A stretch of 64,000 bases of DNA from Sipunculus nudus (lineage: Eukaryota; Annelida; Sipuncula; Golfingiida; Sipunculidae). The translations under genes were made by a program, and so were the position numbers. The notes beneath the pieces are model-generated. The model was not told where the DNA came from and ran no database searches. It saw nothing but the letters and a program-made list of their open reading frames with translations. Below, in pieces: positions 47,455 to 62,384 of this stretch. The stretch is taken from the NCBI GenBank assembly GCA_026874595.1, contig CM049318.1, forward strand, positions 57,331,750-57,395,749, read 5' to 3'. Numbering within the stretch: position 1 is the stretch's first letter; every line of letters begins with the position of its first letter.

Positions 47455-50400
47455 GAACAGCGGCATTGGTAACTATTCATGCACACCAGCGTCCAGGCAT
47501 TCAGTAATAACGCCAGCAACGAAAAGAACCATGTGTAATGACAAGCTAACCCACTCTCGTTCTACCGTTTATTTTTAGGCATATTTGTGTTAATAAACAT
47601 GTCTAGAAAGGCAGCCTGTCTTGACGTGACAAAGGTTTTGTGTGGACTTCATTATGGTCAGTCTGGACAAATATGCGGTCAAGATAAGTAAGTTTATAGG
47701 TCTAGGAGGTGGACAGTAAATCACAATGATAACGGCAGAGCATACCGCTAACGGGAATACACGAACTACTTACCCCTACTCAGTGTGATCATGAGATATG
47801 GACATTTTTTGTCCCATGCCTAATTTTGGAATTATCCGTTATCAGACAATTTGAAAAAAATGAGCCATGAGATGCACTGACTCCCGGGCCGAATAATAGG
47901 ATTATATCGCAAGGCAATGCCGATGTGTTCATAGAAGGGTGGTGGTGGTTGTCTTCGGTCTCACTTTATAGTTATGTTTTCTCTGGAAGATTAGTTATAC
48001 TTAAGAAACTCTAATGCTGACGTTCTTAATTTAGACTATTATTTTGCTATATTTAGTAAATAAACGTCTATATACTTACTTTAAAAAATCTGACATCTGT
48101 TCATAATGTTTGAAGTAAATGAAAATGTTATAAATTTATATTTATGGCGCGAATACAGATCAGGTGTATGCATATATTGTAAAAATGTATTTAACAAATT
48201 TGCTTAGATAACCTGTAAATTACAATGGTGCTAAAATAAGTCCTTGTGTCCGACTTGCTTACAGGTCAGGCACATTTATGTAATTATTCGTGCGGTTATT
48301 TATTATGCCTATGTACCTAATTCTTTCTAATTCTTCTAATTTCTTACCAAATATGACGAAAAAAGTGTTACCTCACCCGCGCACCTTACACGTGATCCCG
48401 TTGTAACGTCTTATATTCTAGCAGTACGTGTCTCATACTGGAAGTTAAAAGATGTTGAACTCCCGCATTTTCTATTCCCCGTCAGTGTGTCGCCTTGGTA
48501 ACGAGTGTTCCAAGCCGAGTCCCGCAATACCTATCGAAGGCTCGGGTTCAAATTTCCATTGCTACCGTTGAGTCAGTTGCTACCAGATACAATACCTATT
48601 TACACACAATGTCAAGTTGACAGAAAATATATTGTTACACCTGAGAACGGAACAGTAACAATACGTTAGCAAGATATGGCGTTGACATGCCTAACATGAA
48701 GACATTTATGGAATTTGCGGAAAGTCGTTCACAGGTTTTAACGCGTGGCTTGCATGATTTTGAATGGAATGACATCTTATTTGTATAATGCGTCTGGGCG
48801 TACATGACTGTAAATGTACACGTTTATAGACGTGAAGCTATTTCTTTGTCTGGGTATTCGAGCAGCCCATCCTTTCTGTTGCAGACAGTCCTCTCTTACT
48901 AGAAGGATGCTGCATAGCAATTAGCAAAGCGCTGTCAGTGAAGGCAGTGTTCATAATGCCGGAGTGGAAAGTATAAAAAAAAGACATTATGTGACAAAAT
49001 ATATACCTGAAGTGAATAAAAAAATATATATTTTGTCCTCTATCTGATGTATGCCCGGTCCTAAATTTGAACTGACAGCGCATGAAGAAATATAGTCAGA
49101 CTTGAGCAGCATACAATAAAATGTTTTAGTGTGTGCACCTTTTTTTACCATGCGTTTAGTATTCCTGTCATTTCTTTATTCAAAACGTCTGTTACCTTTC
49201 ATAAGAATATATATGAAAAAAATGAGAATACGTGTTAACATCTTTCTATAAGAGCGTTGCGCTGATTGGAAAACATTTTCAAGACTCTATATGTTTAAAT
49301 ATCTAACCTGTTGAACCAGACTTTTAATTTAATTGTAACGTTTTATTTTCAAAACCATGAAGAAGACAATCTTTGTGATGGTAACGACAAAACTTTTCCG
49401 GTATGAGTACAGAACATTTTCATAATATTATCGCATTGAGGTAAACGGTTCGATATTGTTATTTGAAACTGTCTACAATAGGAAAAAGAGAATTACAAAG
49501 GTGATCATTGCTGCTTCCTCGTATTTAAGTCAAAAATGCAAAACCATGCTACCAACCACCAACAAATGGTGTAAAAAACAGAACAACGAATTTTGCGATG
49601 GTACTAAGAAATTTTTTTTATTAACTGACGCAAACACATACTTTAAATCTCATTATTATCTTTTTTCGGCCTTCAAGTACCAATGCTGCTTGTACAGGCT
49701 TAAACTTTCACATTTTTTAGAAAGTTTATGTTATTCTTACGGCAAAGCATAATTCATGGTTTGTTAGTTGTGACAATTAAATATTTTCGACTATCTGATT
49801 CCCTTCACCATAATCATCATCTCCACAATCATCATCCCGAAACGAAAACTCCATCAACAGGTCAAATGTTTTAATATATTCATTACTTGAACAATTATAA
49901 ATAGAGTTTAACTATTTGATAAAATAAAATTCAATATTCTTGGTAACATGATTGTATTAAATATCGCTTTGTAGCCCTTAATTGTTATCTATAATGTCGA
50001 AAATCTTAATCGCTATGGAGTACTTTAAAATTAATTTTCATTGTTATAAAGGACCTTACATTTCATAAGAGTCCTTTCTGGCCAAAGCTTGTATAAGCTC
50101 GCACTTGGCGCCCCGGTAAGCAGCTCTACATGGCAATGTGGCTCAGTGCTTTTTGTGACCCTTAACGTCCGTGAACTATACAAGCCCAGTGAGCCTTTGA
50201 CGGCTAATGAATTTTCCAAGCTTTCGCCCAGTCTCCTTTTGTGCCGCTATCAGGCTCACAACATTTAACTATGTATCATCCCCGGGAAGTCTATTCAGCG
50301 AACTGGAGCGCGAGTACGCTGCATGCCAAAAACTACTGATGGTTCCATGTCCACCATATATTAAATACCCTGCCACATGCCAGTGCTTTGTACAAGGAAC

Positions 50401-52345
50401 ATACAGGGATATGGCTGTATGACGTCATGCGAGCAGCTCACCACAGACTGGTTGTTTTTTAACATATGCATTGCTGCAGCGAAAGTTAAGACCAACATTT
50501 TCGTCTTCAGTACCAAATCGAGAATGGTCCAGATGTGCATGATATTGCTAGGAATACTGCGCATGCGCAGTTGCGCGGACCAGTGAAATGGTTATTTAAA
50601 TATATGCGATTGCGATCCTGCATGTATAATATTGACTCGACAGTTCTTGGTTGATCTAATCTACATTCTCCTGCCCTTTTTGGGGGAAATAATGTTAATA
50701 CTCAGTTATTCTTGCTTGCAAATATGTAAGGTTTCCATATGAAAATATGCAAGCTGGGCTCGAGTCCTCACTGCAAACTGCCTTGCATCCAGTCAGAGAG
50801 TGGAACCACATAGATGTTTTGCCACTTTGTGATTGACTGGCACAAGGAGGTAAAATGCTGCATGGGTCTACTGTCCCACAAGGTATTAGGTACTGTGTAT
50901 CTTCGTATACACAATTACGGAAAAGAAATATGTTTAATATTGGTTTTGCGCCTTTTAAAGATCAGGGAAATGTGTATTAAGTTGTTAGAACTGTGTCAGA
51001 TTTCGGGCCACTGTGATCTGAACGTTACAGACTTTTGATAACCGTCCCGGTAAAAGTGCTATATGTGCTACTGATCAGGAACGTAAGCGACAACATTCAT
51101 CATAACGCAAATTCAACCCAGATAAACTCTCAGAGGATTAATTCAGCCCTGCTTAAGGATTTTGAGACAGACAGCACCAGATCTCGTAGGCAGTAGCCGG
51201 CGTTAATGATTGGCCGTAGCATTTTTTGGCGAGGGGCCATGACCTGTATGCAATTATCTCCTTTTTACCCTACGCCGCTGGGAACCTGAATAATTAAAAG
51301 TTGCACCAGCTGAACTATCAGGTTCATAAGACCACGTAAATAAAACGATGAAAAAACGTGGTTTATATGACCTGTTCGCATTATATCCTTGCTCCAGCAA
51401 AGATATGGATGTATGATAAGAAATAATGAACTTTGTTTAGATATTGTACATCCAGAGGATTTGGACGTGGTAGAAACGATAATCTGCTCTCAAGTTTGTC
51501 GATTCACGTCCTCTTACCACCAAACTTTGTCCACAGATGTATATCCGGAATATTTTTGGGTCACATCCCAGCCGCAAATAATAAACCCTGATAGGTGTAT
51601 TACTCCAAGTTTCTCGAAATTGCCCATAGAGGCATACACATTAAACCCCGAGAGTCGGAGGTGGCATGTCGAAATTATTGGTATACCGCTACTAAAAAAA
51701 TAATAAAAAGAATCATTCATATGAAATCATTCAAGTTTCCGTTTTGCTGATTACTCTGAAGGAATACTTTCAAAATTTCAGTTTTGTTTTCAACTGTCAC
51801 TTAATATTGTTCCAAGTTCATTAAACTGCATGCCAGTATTGCTAACTACATGTGTAATTCCTCCAATATTGATCGGATACACAAAGGAATTGTTAGGTTT
51901 TTACAGATTATGCTCTGTGCATGATGGACGCTAGAATTCGCCGAGATACATCAATGGTATTACCGGAATTGGTAATCAAGGCCTTTTAAAAGTATCTCAA
52001 TTGAATGGAATATTTGCAGTCCGATTATCGTTAAGAGGTACAGAAGAATCCTAAATATTCATCTGCAACAAACAGGTACCATATACCTCTATGCACGGGC
52101 TCATACAGCTGTTACCTTAGGCCGACACAGTTTATTTTATAACACTACTGCCATGTCAGTTACGTTATGGGATGGTGCTTATAGATAAAATAAATACACA
52201 AACAGGTCATAAAATACACATAAAGGCCTGTCTAAAGAATGTTGCATTTACTCATTCTAAATTACGAATGAAAATCAGTGGACCAAAAGAGCGTTTGAAT
52301 TAAAACACTATATTAATAATAAGGCTCTGTAATATCTGATCCCCT
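47455..52345. other. intergenic or intronic, no supported gene
   Basis: Mostly unique sequence. A GC-richer block at about 50,060-50,600 ends in a 14-bp NRF-1-type palindrome. ORFs of 60-104 codons in several frames are unsupported. Confidence 0.4.
50557..50570. promoter_or_regulatory. NRF-1-type palindrome
   Basis: CTGCGCATGCGCAG is a perfect 14-bp palindrome fitting the NRF-1 consensus, with TTGCGCGG beside it. No start codon with a convincing ORF follows at once. Confidence 0.3.
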
Positions 52346-52348
52346 CAA

Positions 52349-52370
52349 CCCCCCCCCCCCCCCCCCCCCC
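52349..52370. repeat. poly-C tract
   Basis: About 22 C residues; its length is likely unreliable in assembly. Confidence 0.8.
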
Positions 52371-55300
52371 ACCACCAAGCTTGTCTGTTCTTACGGTTTT
52401 TACAAGAGGGAATGGTTAGTTATCACCGACCATATAAAAGTGAAAACATGACCCTTTGATTAGAGCATAGATATTTCAAAAGCAACCCAGCAAGGAGGCC
52501 TGCACATTCAATTGTTTTTATGTTGTTCTTTATTTATATATAATATTGAGAGTAGCCTTCTTTCCATTTTGACTGAATAGCCGTCATAGTTACAGCTCTT
52601 TAGCGAGATGCCAAGAAGCAAGGAAATGGCGTCTACTTCTCTGTAAATTTACATTTTTTTCTGCGTGTATTTGCACACCCATTCATTACCTCCACCCATC
52701 TCCGCGGGTAAACAATCGTCTATCCACGCCTGAATATGGTTCAAATTTCAAGTGTTACTTTATTTGTTATACTGGCATGGCGTGTACATATAAACAGCTG
52801 AACAAAACACTTCAGTGCGATCCCCTGGGCAGAGACTATCACTGTTCATGAAAATCAATTTATTCTGAGTGTTTTATGGTGCTGAGTATGACAGCCGTTG
52901 AGGTAAGCAGATATAATTACCAGAGCTAGTAGCTGACGGTTAATTGTGTTGAAGAGCCATCATCAATAAAATATCTAAAATGACACTGGTTTTGGTAGGA
53001 CTTGGTGCGACAGCGCTCTGTTACGTTTCTACCAGTTTATATGCAATCAATAAATAGAGAAAGTCTGTACGTGAACAAATGCTTTGTCTCGGACTCCCGA
53101 CACTTCAGAAAAACATATTTTACAGCCCGCGCAAAGGAAAAGACGTTTATGTGTAACCATATATCAATACAGGAGCTTATATTGGTGACTGGTGAGAGCC
53201 AGAGGACAGGGACTAGCTAAACACAATCATATCCTGACAACGCACCTGCTTAACAACAGCAGTAGTATACCTGCCGTCCTCAACTACCCAGAGATTGATT
53301 TATTCCAACAACTAACAACAGCTGAATCGACAGTTCTTATAGCACAATTTGGAAGTGTAAATATTTATTTTCTAGCTTATGGAAATACAATTTGGCTTTT
53401 AGAGTACTTTCGTTATGCCGGTTACAGTACAGATATATACGGGACAAGCTTTAATTGTATGCCAAAGATTTCGACCCAGGTTGTGTTTTCATTACTGTAT
53501 TGTTTTCTTAATTGTATATTCAGGTGTTAACGTAAAATATCACTGGGTCTCAAGAGACTACAGCAAACAGAGCCACAAGGGCTTGGGGGAGCACGCATAC
53601 ATTGCAGCGCAAGGAAGACAACAACAACTGTGCTTTAATGACCGGATATGTAATTCCAGTCACAAAAAGGAAAATACTGATAATTTAAATACAAGACTTC
53701 AAAATCTTCAGGGGACAGAGCGCCTCTTTTTCTTTAATATGTTTGCAGGCGTTTGTCTGTTAACAACGTAATTTTAAAAAAATATCTATAGGGTAACATT
53801 AAATAAACAATCGATTAAATTTTGGTTCAGAGCTCGGATCCAAAAAGCATCTTCAAACTACCAAGTCTATGGCAGCAAAGCTTTTACAGACCATTCAGTG
53901 AGTCGCACCAGCGTCTATTTCGTGAATAATGAACAAGGCAGTCGAACCAATCAAATGAACCGCGCAAAGATGATTTACGTGGCTGTCGTGCACATCTGCC
54001 ATGCAGCCTAAGCGTTAGCATTAGCGGAGGGCATTGAGAATACGACCAAACAAATAAAAGCGATATGAAACTGTCCCGTTTTCTGGTACACACGTCTTTT
54101 TGTTCAGAATACGTGTGAACAGTGTATTGTTTACATTTTGTCGTTGGACTGGATTGGCAGTTTTGATTTCGGCCCGAACGTTCTCAGGCTTGTTAATTTT
54201 TCATGAAATAGACGTTACAGCGGCTCGCTGAATCAAGGTCTGTGAAACCTTAGCTCTCTGAGACTTGATAGGTTAAAGATGATTTAAAGTAGCCTCTACC
54301 TTTGAGAGAGGGAGAGAGAGAGGGGGCAGTTTGTTTGTCCCGGCCAAGGTCGAAACCGTCATCGTACTAGGAAAAAATAAATTGTAAGGTTCTGCGATTA
54401 AGTTGAATTTCTTTCCACGTGCTTGCACAGTTGTAACCTAATTGGACCACAAATTAGAGACCTGTGTTGCAAACATAGAGTCAATTAACTGTGACACTTA
54501 TTTGTCTTAGATACATATATCTCCTGCAAGTAGGTACCACATACCAACGTTTTATCAGGATCTTGGTCACATTCCGGATCTCGTGATAAAAATGTTGGCG
54601 TTTGTATGCAGTTTCTGACTGCTTTGTTCTTTTTAATGTATTTTAATCTTAAATATGCAAGCTCATTTGCGCAAGTATACCAGCATGTAGACCTTATCGG
54701 GTACTTGACTGGTACCTCATCAGGAATTCGTAGCCAAAACGTTAAAATTTCAAGAGATAGCCTCTAACTGTCACGCCCAGTGATTTGCTGTAGTTTTATT
54801 TTATCCCTAAACAATTGAAAAGGCCTTGGAAATGGAAAATCAAAATCTATGGTAGCGTTGCAAGGGCTTCTGGTGAGAGTTTACTATTCTCATTGTAAAA
54901 TGGTACTCAGTTAAACTTCACCGCCACCTGGTGGCCATAGATGTGTCCTGTAAAAAAATCACGCGGTCATTATCATTATTGCCAAGATATTACATTACTA
55001 ATACTCGTTCGGTTATAGATCTGAACCATTTTTCCTCAGTCCTACACATTTGACAAGCTATCAATTGCATCCAGATTGATGATGTGAAAATAAATTGGGC
55101 CTACGTAGGACGCCTGACAGGAACAGACCATTTGGTGATGATCGGACCAAGGAGAAATCCCCTATCTGTAGCCAATCCGAACTTCAATCATGTAGCAATC
55201 TGATGGCTTTCCGGCAGCCATTTTGTATAGCACTTCAGAGAAAATGCTTCCTGGCGGTGGGAATACCATATTTTACAAGGATCAGGTCAGAACTGTTCCG

Positions 55301-55628
55301 CCCCCACTCACACGCAGAGACTCTCGGCTCGTGGACCACTCCTCCCCGGCGACAGACTCCAATGTTTTTTTTTATATATAAATTGAGGCCTAAACTCTAT
55401 TCTTGCACCACGATAAATATGGACTGCTGTACCTAGAGGTGTTTCTTGAGTGGGAGTTTATGACCTCAAGGGAGGCCCTATATAGTTATTTCTTTCTGTG
55501 CTAACTTGCAAGACGAACAGCACAGCCAACCGTTATGTAGGTTTGTTGATGATTATACCTTGATAGCTGAGGAATTTACATTAATTATACAGTTTTTTCT
55601 ATTTCTTGATTTATGATGTGACAAAAGG

Positions 55629-55631
<3 letters not shown>
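52371..55631. other. intergenic or intronic, no supported gene
   Basis: Unique sequence. A hairpin-capable inverted repeat lies at about 54,544-54,604 (CCAACGTTTTATCA and TGATAAAAATGTTGG). No coding exon recognised. Confidence 0.4.

Positions 55632-55686
<55 letters not shown>
55632..55686. repeat. (TA)n microsatellite
   Basis: About 55 bp of TA repeats. Confidence 0.95.
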
Positions 55687-55687
<1 letters not shown>

Positions 55688-56089
55688 TAACCTGTTTATT
55701 AACACAGTTTTTGTCAGATGGCAAGTTGGAACGGATCGAAAGCTGTTATATAGGGTGGAGCAACAATTTATAGTGACTATAGTAAGTTATATTTTAACAG
55801 TGAAACCTATGTGGGCATGGTACACAGCAGTACGCATCCCTCTACTATGAAATTCTGCAAAACTGCATGAATGACGTCATGCACATCTGATTATTTATAC
55901 TATTTGCATTATTTTCTTTTCTATATTGTAGTTTGTTGCTCCCCCGATATATAAACACCACGCTTACCGTTCCCACTGCCTGAAGAAGAAGTCTGTGCGC
56001 TTTGAAAACTTTTTGGTTAATAAACAAGTTAGTCTATCTAAAACTAGTAAAACTTCGAATACACTACTAACACGGCTACATCACTGATC

Positions 56090-56091
<2 letters not shown>

Positions 56092-56140
<49 letters not shown>
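56092..56140. repeat. (TA)n microsatellite
   Basis: About 49 bp of TA repeats. Between this and the array at 55,632 lies a 400-bp segment with CTGCCTGAAGAAGAAGTCTG, which recalls Penelope-like element ends but is too short to call. Confidence 0.95.
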
Positions 56141-56143
<3 letters not shown>

Positions 56144-59100
56144 TGTATGTGTGCGTTTTGGCAGGTGGGTGAGTTGATTACAGCAGTGTAATATTCAGTA
56201 TCTTTTCGTATTTTCAAAATTATTCTAAATAATTGAAATACTTAATTGTAAGTTTGTGTCTGTTAATAGAATTATAAAATTAAATTGTAAAATTATTGCT
56301 TTCAATTAAGATAATACATAAACATTTGAAAGTAACAATTCATCAAGTTGCGAGGGAAAAAATTCCAAGATACAAGAATTTATTATTAAGCATGTATAGC
56401 TTTGGCAGCAGACCGGGACCAGAGTAGAGTATTAGAACAGTCTTGTGGTTTGATATTGTTGTATCTGTGTTGATCCGTCGTGGGTAAAGATAAATCACCT
56501 TCTAAAGCTGTCGCGTACTCTTCTTTGAGACACATATCGACGCCGTCGCCAGTTCAAACTAGATTTCTCCGTAAAGGTCATAGGATACCAGCCGGGTAAA
56601 GGACCTTTAATTGATCCAGGGACGGGACAGGTAATCCCTGTCGCAATCTCTGACCCTGCTCCGAGCCGGCCCAACCCACCGTACCTTGAAGACATTGGGA
56701 CGTCCAGCCGAAGCAAACGGCGTTTTAATCAAAATGGCATGAGTCACCTCCGTTTATTGATCAATGTTCACAATGTTCGGCAAGGTTCTTGGCAAAATTT
56801 TATATATTAACACCACCTTCTGATCAGAATTTACCTCAGTTTAGTGAATCCATTGAATGAATAACGGTCTGTGTCCCAAGTGTCGCTCACCTAGAGTAAA
56901 CGACATATTGGTGGCTGTCTCACTGCCCTGACTAAGGCATGTTCAATTTACTAAGATTCGTATTCTCTTTATCTCGGATCTTGTTGTGTTATGTTCAAAA
57001 GGGTTTCTTATGCCATACATCTAAGAGAGAGAGAGAGAGAGAGAGAGTTTACGTCAAGCCGAAACGGAGAGCTGTTTTAATCGGCTGTCCTGTCTCCGGA
57101 ATTTCCTTAAATTAGAGCATGTATCTTTCAATGAGCAAAACCGGATTCTGAAGGATTTAATAATAATAATAATTATTATTATAACATTTACACAATAATA
57201 TAAGGAGAAGCCGTGTATGTAAGTGGTGTAAGTGCTATTGTTCTAAAAGAATTTTATATCATGATAAAATCCTTTAAGGTAACTTATCTATTCCAAAAAG
57301 TTAAGAAAATATGTCATTTGAAATTTTTAATAATATTTACTCATCCAAGACGTCGATTAATAAAAATAATTGTAAATATAATATTACATACATCATCATA
57401 TCAATATAAAAGCTCCATATATGATTTTAAAAACTTTAATTATTCCGATGCAGTGAGAGATCTATTCCCTCAGCTTCTTGGACGATATAAATATCACAAA
57501 TACAGCCGTGACCGTCTCCTGATATGAGAAGTGCTGTTCTAACAGCCACTTTGGATCTTTCAACAAAGCGCGAACAGTTCAAGTCCCATCATGCACGCGG
57601 CGCAAGAGACCTGACGGAAACCGCTGAATCAGCGTTAAGGTCAGTCCTTGAGATTAATGGAAGGGCGATAAAACGAGACATCTTAACTCAACAAGCACCC
57701 ACATTAAGCCTTGAGATCCCTTGGATGCTTGGCAAGCACTGAGAGTTCTTTCTTTGAGCTTTGAAAGTCCTAGCAAATACCATTGATAACAGAGAAGCTA
57801 TTTGTGTCATGGGATGTTATTTAAAATACACGTATTAATGAGACCGAGGTCGATACTTAGCAACGCACGCGGGAGCCTCTCTTTGGACCTGTCATCCTTG
57901 ATGTTTTATTTGTCCCATTGCGTGCTAAGTTGAGAGACAAAGTAAGTACAGTGACGACCTCTTGTGTAAGCACTTGTTGAAACTTTTTTAAATAAGTCAA
58001 AGGCAGATGAACTTTTAAATGTTTTGTGGCCCTTGTGAAAGAGGCAAGTAAACCTTTGATGGAATCTTTTATCTATAAATGTCAGGTTTTACTACGTGGG
58101 TTTATGATGAAGATGGGAATTCGATGAAAAAGCAAGACGTGGCACTCAGATGGAAACGGAAGTTCGCCATTTTTACCTCAGTTGCAAGCGTTTCAGTGGA
58201 ATAGGGCTATCTACAAAACTTATAGGAATAATGGACCTTTACAACAACCTTTTATCCCCTCTCTAAGCATTTTTATGATTGCTATGTCGACAAAAATGTA
58301 GGAAAACGGGAGAAAAGGAGGACTAGAGAAATAACACTGAGAGCTGTCATTTTCATAGATATAAAGTAAAGCTTCATCTTGCTGCAATGAGGTGGATCTT
58401 TTCAAGTAACAGCCGAAGGTAAAAATGCAAAAACTTTCTTGATTTAATGTGGAGAGGCAATTTGTCGATGTACTGATGTAATAGGGTTGAAGTTTTTTTA
58501 TTATTACTAGTTTCTGAAGGCTACGCATAAATATAGGGTAGCGTCAGTGTCGTCATAATAAGAAAATCTAGGTGATAATGAGATAAACTACTTGTACACT
58601 TGTGGAATCAAAAACTTTTTTTTCCATGAAAAATGCATTTCAGTAAATAAATTAAATTACAATAACCACACCTTTTCACAAGATATATTTCATACAGAAT
58701 CAACTTTGTAGAAGATTTAAATTATCCATTGGAGCAATTGTTAAAACAAAATTTAAGCTTAGTAAATGATAAAATGGTACTCTCACAATGAAGGGATCGT
58801 ACTTGCTTTCATCTGCAAATTTGTTCCAGCCTAGTATCCATATTGTATTTTTTTTTTGGATTTACCTGCCTCTTAAGGGTAGAAATGGTTGTACCTTACC
58901 TTCTCCGTGCGTCACACCTGGGACTGGTCCAGAAATTTGAAAAAAAAAACTTTCGGCACATATCTTATACATACATTCGCACATGCATATATTCATTCAT
59001 AAATATTACATATTTGCCATTCTAGAAAGGCGAAGACACCATATTACGGCTTCTTAGCATCAGACTGATGGGCTGATATGGTGGCAACATTTATTTAAAA

Positions 59101-61746
59101 ATTAGATTTAAAATAACCATTTGTTATACATTGACATAGAATATAGATAACAAATCAGAATCATTGAATAACAAATCAGATGTGGAGGCAGTTTTTTTAA
59201 CTCCAGTGAGATAACCAATTATCATCTCATAAGATTATTATCATGAGAGAAATTTTACATTTGATATTGACAAGCAGCTACATGTCATTTAGGATAGTCT
59301 GAGCAAATGTATTTGGTGTAATATATAATTTTGTTTTAAAATATTGGTTATCCGCAGCAGGGTTAATTGAGGGGAGGGGGGCTTCACTCGGGCCCGCATC
59401 TGTGCATTTTTAAAGGAAAATTTAAGATGTATTAAAAGCCGGAGTACCAAACACCGGAAAGAATATGTCTGTAGCTACTTACTTTTATTGAACAACCTAA
59501 GAAAATCATTTGCCATCACATATGGATTTCTTATTCGACTCAGTCCACACAAATACTGAATTATAGACAAACTTTGGAATAAATAGCAGTATTAGTGAAT
59601 TTAGAAGATGTAGTTCGCGCTTTATTGTTGGCAAGGTCTAAAAAGGGTATGTGCCTCCCCCCCCCCCCCCCTCCAAAAAAAAAAAATAAATAAATAAAAC
59701 GAACCAATTATGGACATAGGATTGCCTGAACAAGTGCCACGATAAATGGATTTTTATGTTTTATACTAATGGCATCAGCTTTCTTATTACAGCAGAGCTC
59801 TGATACAATCCTGATATTAGCTGCAGTGCAATATTATAATGCCCCGTCGCGACACACAGAATGCTCTCATTCAACGCTACCATGGAACTGAAGGGGGTTC
59901 GTTGTTACGGATTATTCATGCTTTGAAAGACTAGTCACCTCAGTCGAGTTAGCTATGTTTTCACCCGTCTTTGTGTGTTGGATTGTTTGTTTCGAGAAAA
60001 TGCAAAAGTTACTATACATATTTCCAAGACAGTTTGTTGAATGACCTTACCTGGACTAGGGAACAGCACATTAATTTTTCATGTAAGTCCGGAAAAAGGG
60101 GTTTATCTTATAGAATTTGGCGGGGGTATGTGCTCACTGAGTGCCATTCTAGTGCTTTTTATATATAATATATAATACTTGTAGTCCCAAGACATGACCA
60201 TGGCTAATTTATTTTAGCAAAGAAGCTACAAAATTCCTGGAGGAACGTCCCAAGATTTGTAAGCAGCTCATTCATCAAACACGGATACGTCACAATTTTT
60301 CCCATACCGATGTCCGATTTATTGGAATTTTGAAGGCGCGGCCCCTGTGCCCTCGAACCTATTTCGTGTTTGACTTTCATGACATTCAAGAAACGATGGC
60401 AACGTCTAGTAAACAAGGTATTTTTTTAGACAGATGAGAAGAACAGTGAGAAGAACAGAGACCAATTTTGACTTTTGGCCTTTCCGCTGCATGCGGCCAG
60501 TTAATATTGATCTTCGGGTAAACTCGGAAGGCCCTCGCGGGAAAGTCTCTGATACCGACATGTATTTTATATTTCCCTGGCTATTGTGGGTACAGCCCGA
60601 ACTGTGAGACGGTGGGAGGATGCTACCACCCAGTTCCAGCCTGAGGTGGCCTTCTGGGTCATGTGGAAAGTCACCATTGAAGCCAGCACGTTTTATGAAT
60701 CGTTTCATGACGTCAGGTTTGGTTAGCTATCTCAAGGCAAGTTGTTGCTATGACGCACAACATCCCTGTAAGCTGCTGTCGGACGCTGCTTTGACCCCGT
60801 CCTTTTGGGAGCTGGTATAATCAGCTTAGCCGGCCAGATTTATTATAGCGCCAAACAGACGTTCGGATTGCATACAGGCGTTAATGTCTTTCCCGCGTCC
60901 CTACTTTTGTTTTAGAGAAAACGGCTTCTCCATGTAACGATCGTCTTTGAGGGGGCGATCTGTTTGCGTACGAGACCTCTTACCGTCCTATTTGTGATAG
61001 ATCAGATTTGCCTAGATTGAATTGGGTTGAACCGCCTGCGGTCAGAAACAAAGTAATAACGGTCACTAGAATATTACCTTACAATAAAACACGTTTATGG
61101 CTATATTGATTTAGCTGGTGGGGATTAAATAGCTTCAGGCACAGTAGCCATATAACGTTTCTTATTTCTTGGCAATCTATTTTTGTCGACCCCCTTTTGT
61201 TGCGTGATCACGCTAGTTAGAACTTGTAAGTTATGTTTTTATACTCACGCTGTTATCGTGTTTTAAGTATTTTTAAAACTTTCTTTGAAAGAAAACGAAA
61301 ATAAATACTAAAAGCCAGCTCTGCACCCACCTTTTCTGCAGAGCCTGTAGGAATTCTTACCTACGCTGCGTACATACTAAAGAACTCCAGTTAATTCCTG
61401 TTCTGAAATTTCTTATTACGCCTCTGGGACGGGTGTATGAGTTGATATATCGACAAATTGTTAATAATTACGATACATGCGCCAATATTGATAATATAAC
61501 AGAAAACAAAACATGAAAGCTAAGGTTGGTTTCATATTTGCGGAAGTGGAAAGGTCACTTATTGCAAAAGCCCCTTTGTAAAACTCTGTTTCGTGTGACT
61601 TGCCGCCATATGTGCCCGTTCAATGTATTTGGATTATTTTGGCGGGTCCCAGTATGTGAAAAACAAGTGAATATAGTAAATAAAACGAACAGCGATTGCT
61701 GGTGTATTTTTATAGAAACTCCAGGCGACTATCTTTAATCAATACA

Positions 61747-61752
<6 letters not shown>
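56141..61752. other. intergenic or intronic, no supported gene
   Basis: Unique AT-rich sequence with a (GA)n run at 57,023-57,047 and a poly-C run near 59,656. An open stretch at 57,524-57,742 (72 codons, balanced composition, hydrophilic) has no known domain. Nothing else supported. Confidence 0.4.

Positions 61753-61823
<71 letters not shown>
61753..61823. repeat. (TA)n microsatellite
   Basis: About 70 bp of TA repeats. Confidence 0.95.
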
Positions 61824-61827
<4 letters not shown>

Positions 61828-62302
61828 CCGCAGTCCGTTTTTCTTTTAAATGAACATGAATAAAAATTTTCGATCTAGTTATTCCTAAATTTATTATAAA
61901 TAGCGAAAACATCGACTAAAAATGATTATTAAATGGCTGGAAGGCCGTGATTCTGTTATACCATGAGACGAGTTCTCGGCTAGAACTAGATCAGTCTTGC
62001 GGATGTAGATATTCCTGAATACTGCATGCCCTCCGCCTGGTGAATGATGCAATTAATCATTTATTTAAGAACCTTCATGAATAACGTAGGTATCATGCCT
62101 CTTTTCTCCTGTTTCATTACTGCCCTAATAAGAGGCCGCGAGAAAGGATGTATGCTTGTTGTTTTACGGTATCATGCATGACCCTATGTCACATGACGTT
62201 ACAGGTATATTGGCCTGTCCATAGGTGTCATTGCCTATTGAATCAGGACAAAGGTAACCCGTTAAACCGTATGATAAGAATATGTTAGTATTAAGACTTG
62301 TC

Positions 62303-62384
62303 AGTTTCAAGTTTTATATGCTCGGGACTTGGAATAATCCAGAAGTTTCAAGTTTTATATGCTCGGGACTTGGAATAATCCAGA
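62303..62384 (+). repeat. perfect 41-bp tandem duplication
   Basis: Two identical 41-bp units in a row, beginning AGTTTCAAGTTTTATATG at 62,303 and 62,344. Identity is complete, so the duplication is recent or an assembly error. Confidence 0.9.

Noticed and set aside
48480-48570. tRNA-like segment with GGGTTCAAATTTCC
   Set aside because: It resembles a B box, but I could not fit a cloverleaf or a proper A box.
55900-56040. Penelope-like element end (CCTGAAGAAGAAGTCTG)
   Set aside because: The resemblance is limited to a short motif; no hammerhead core or coding region is visible.
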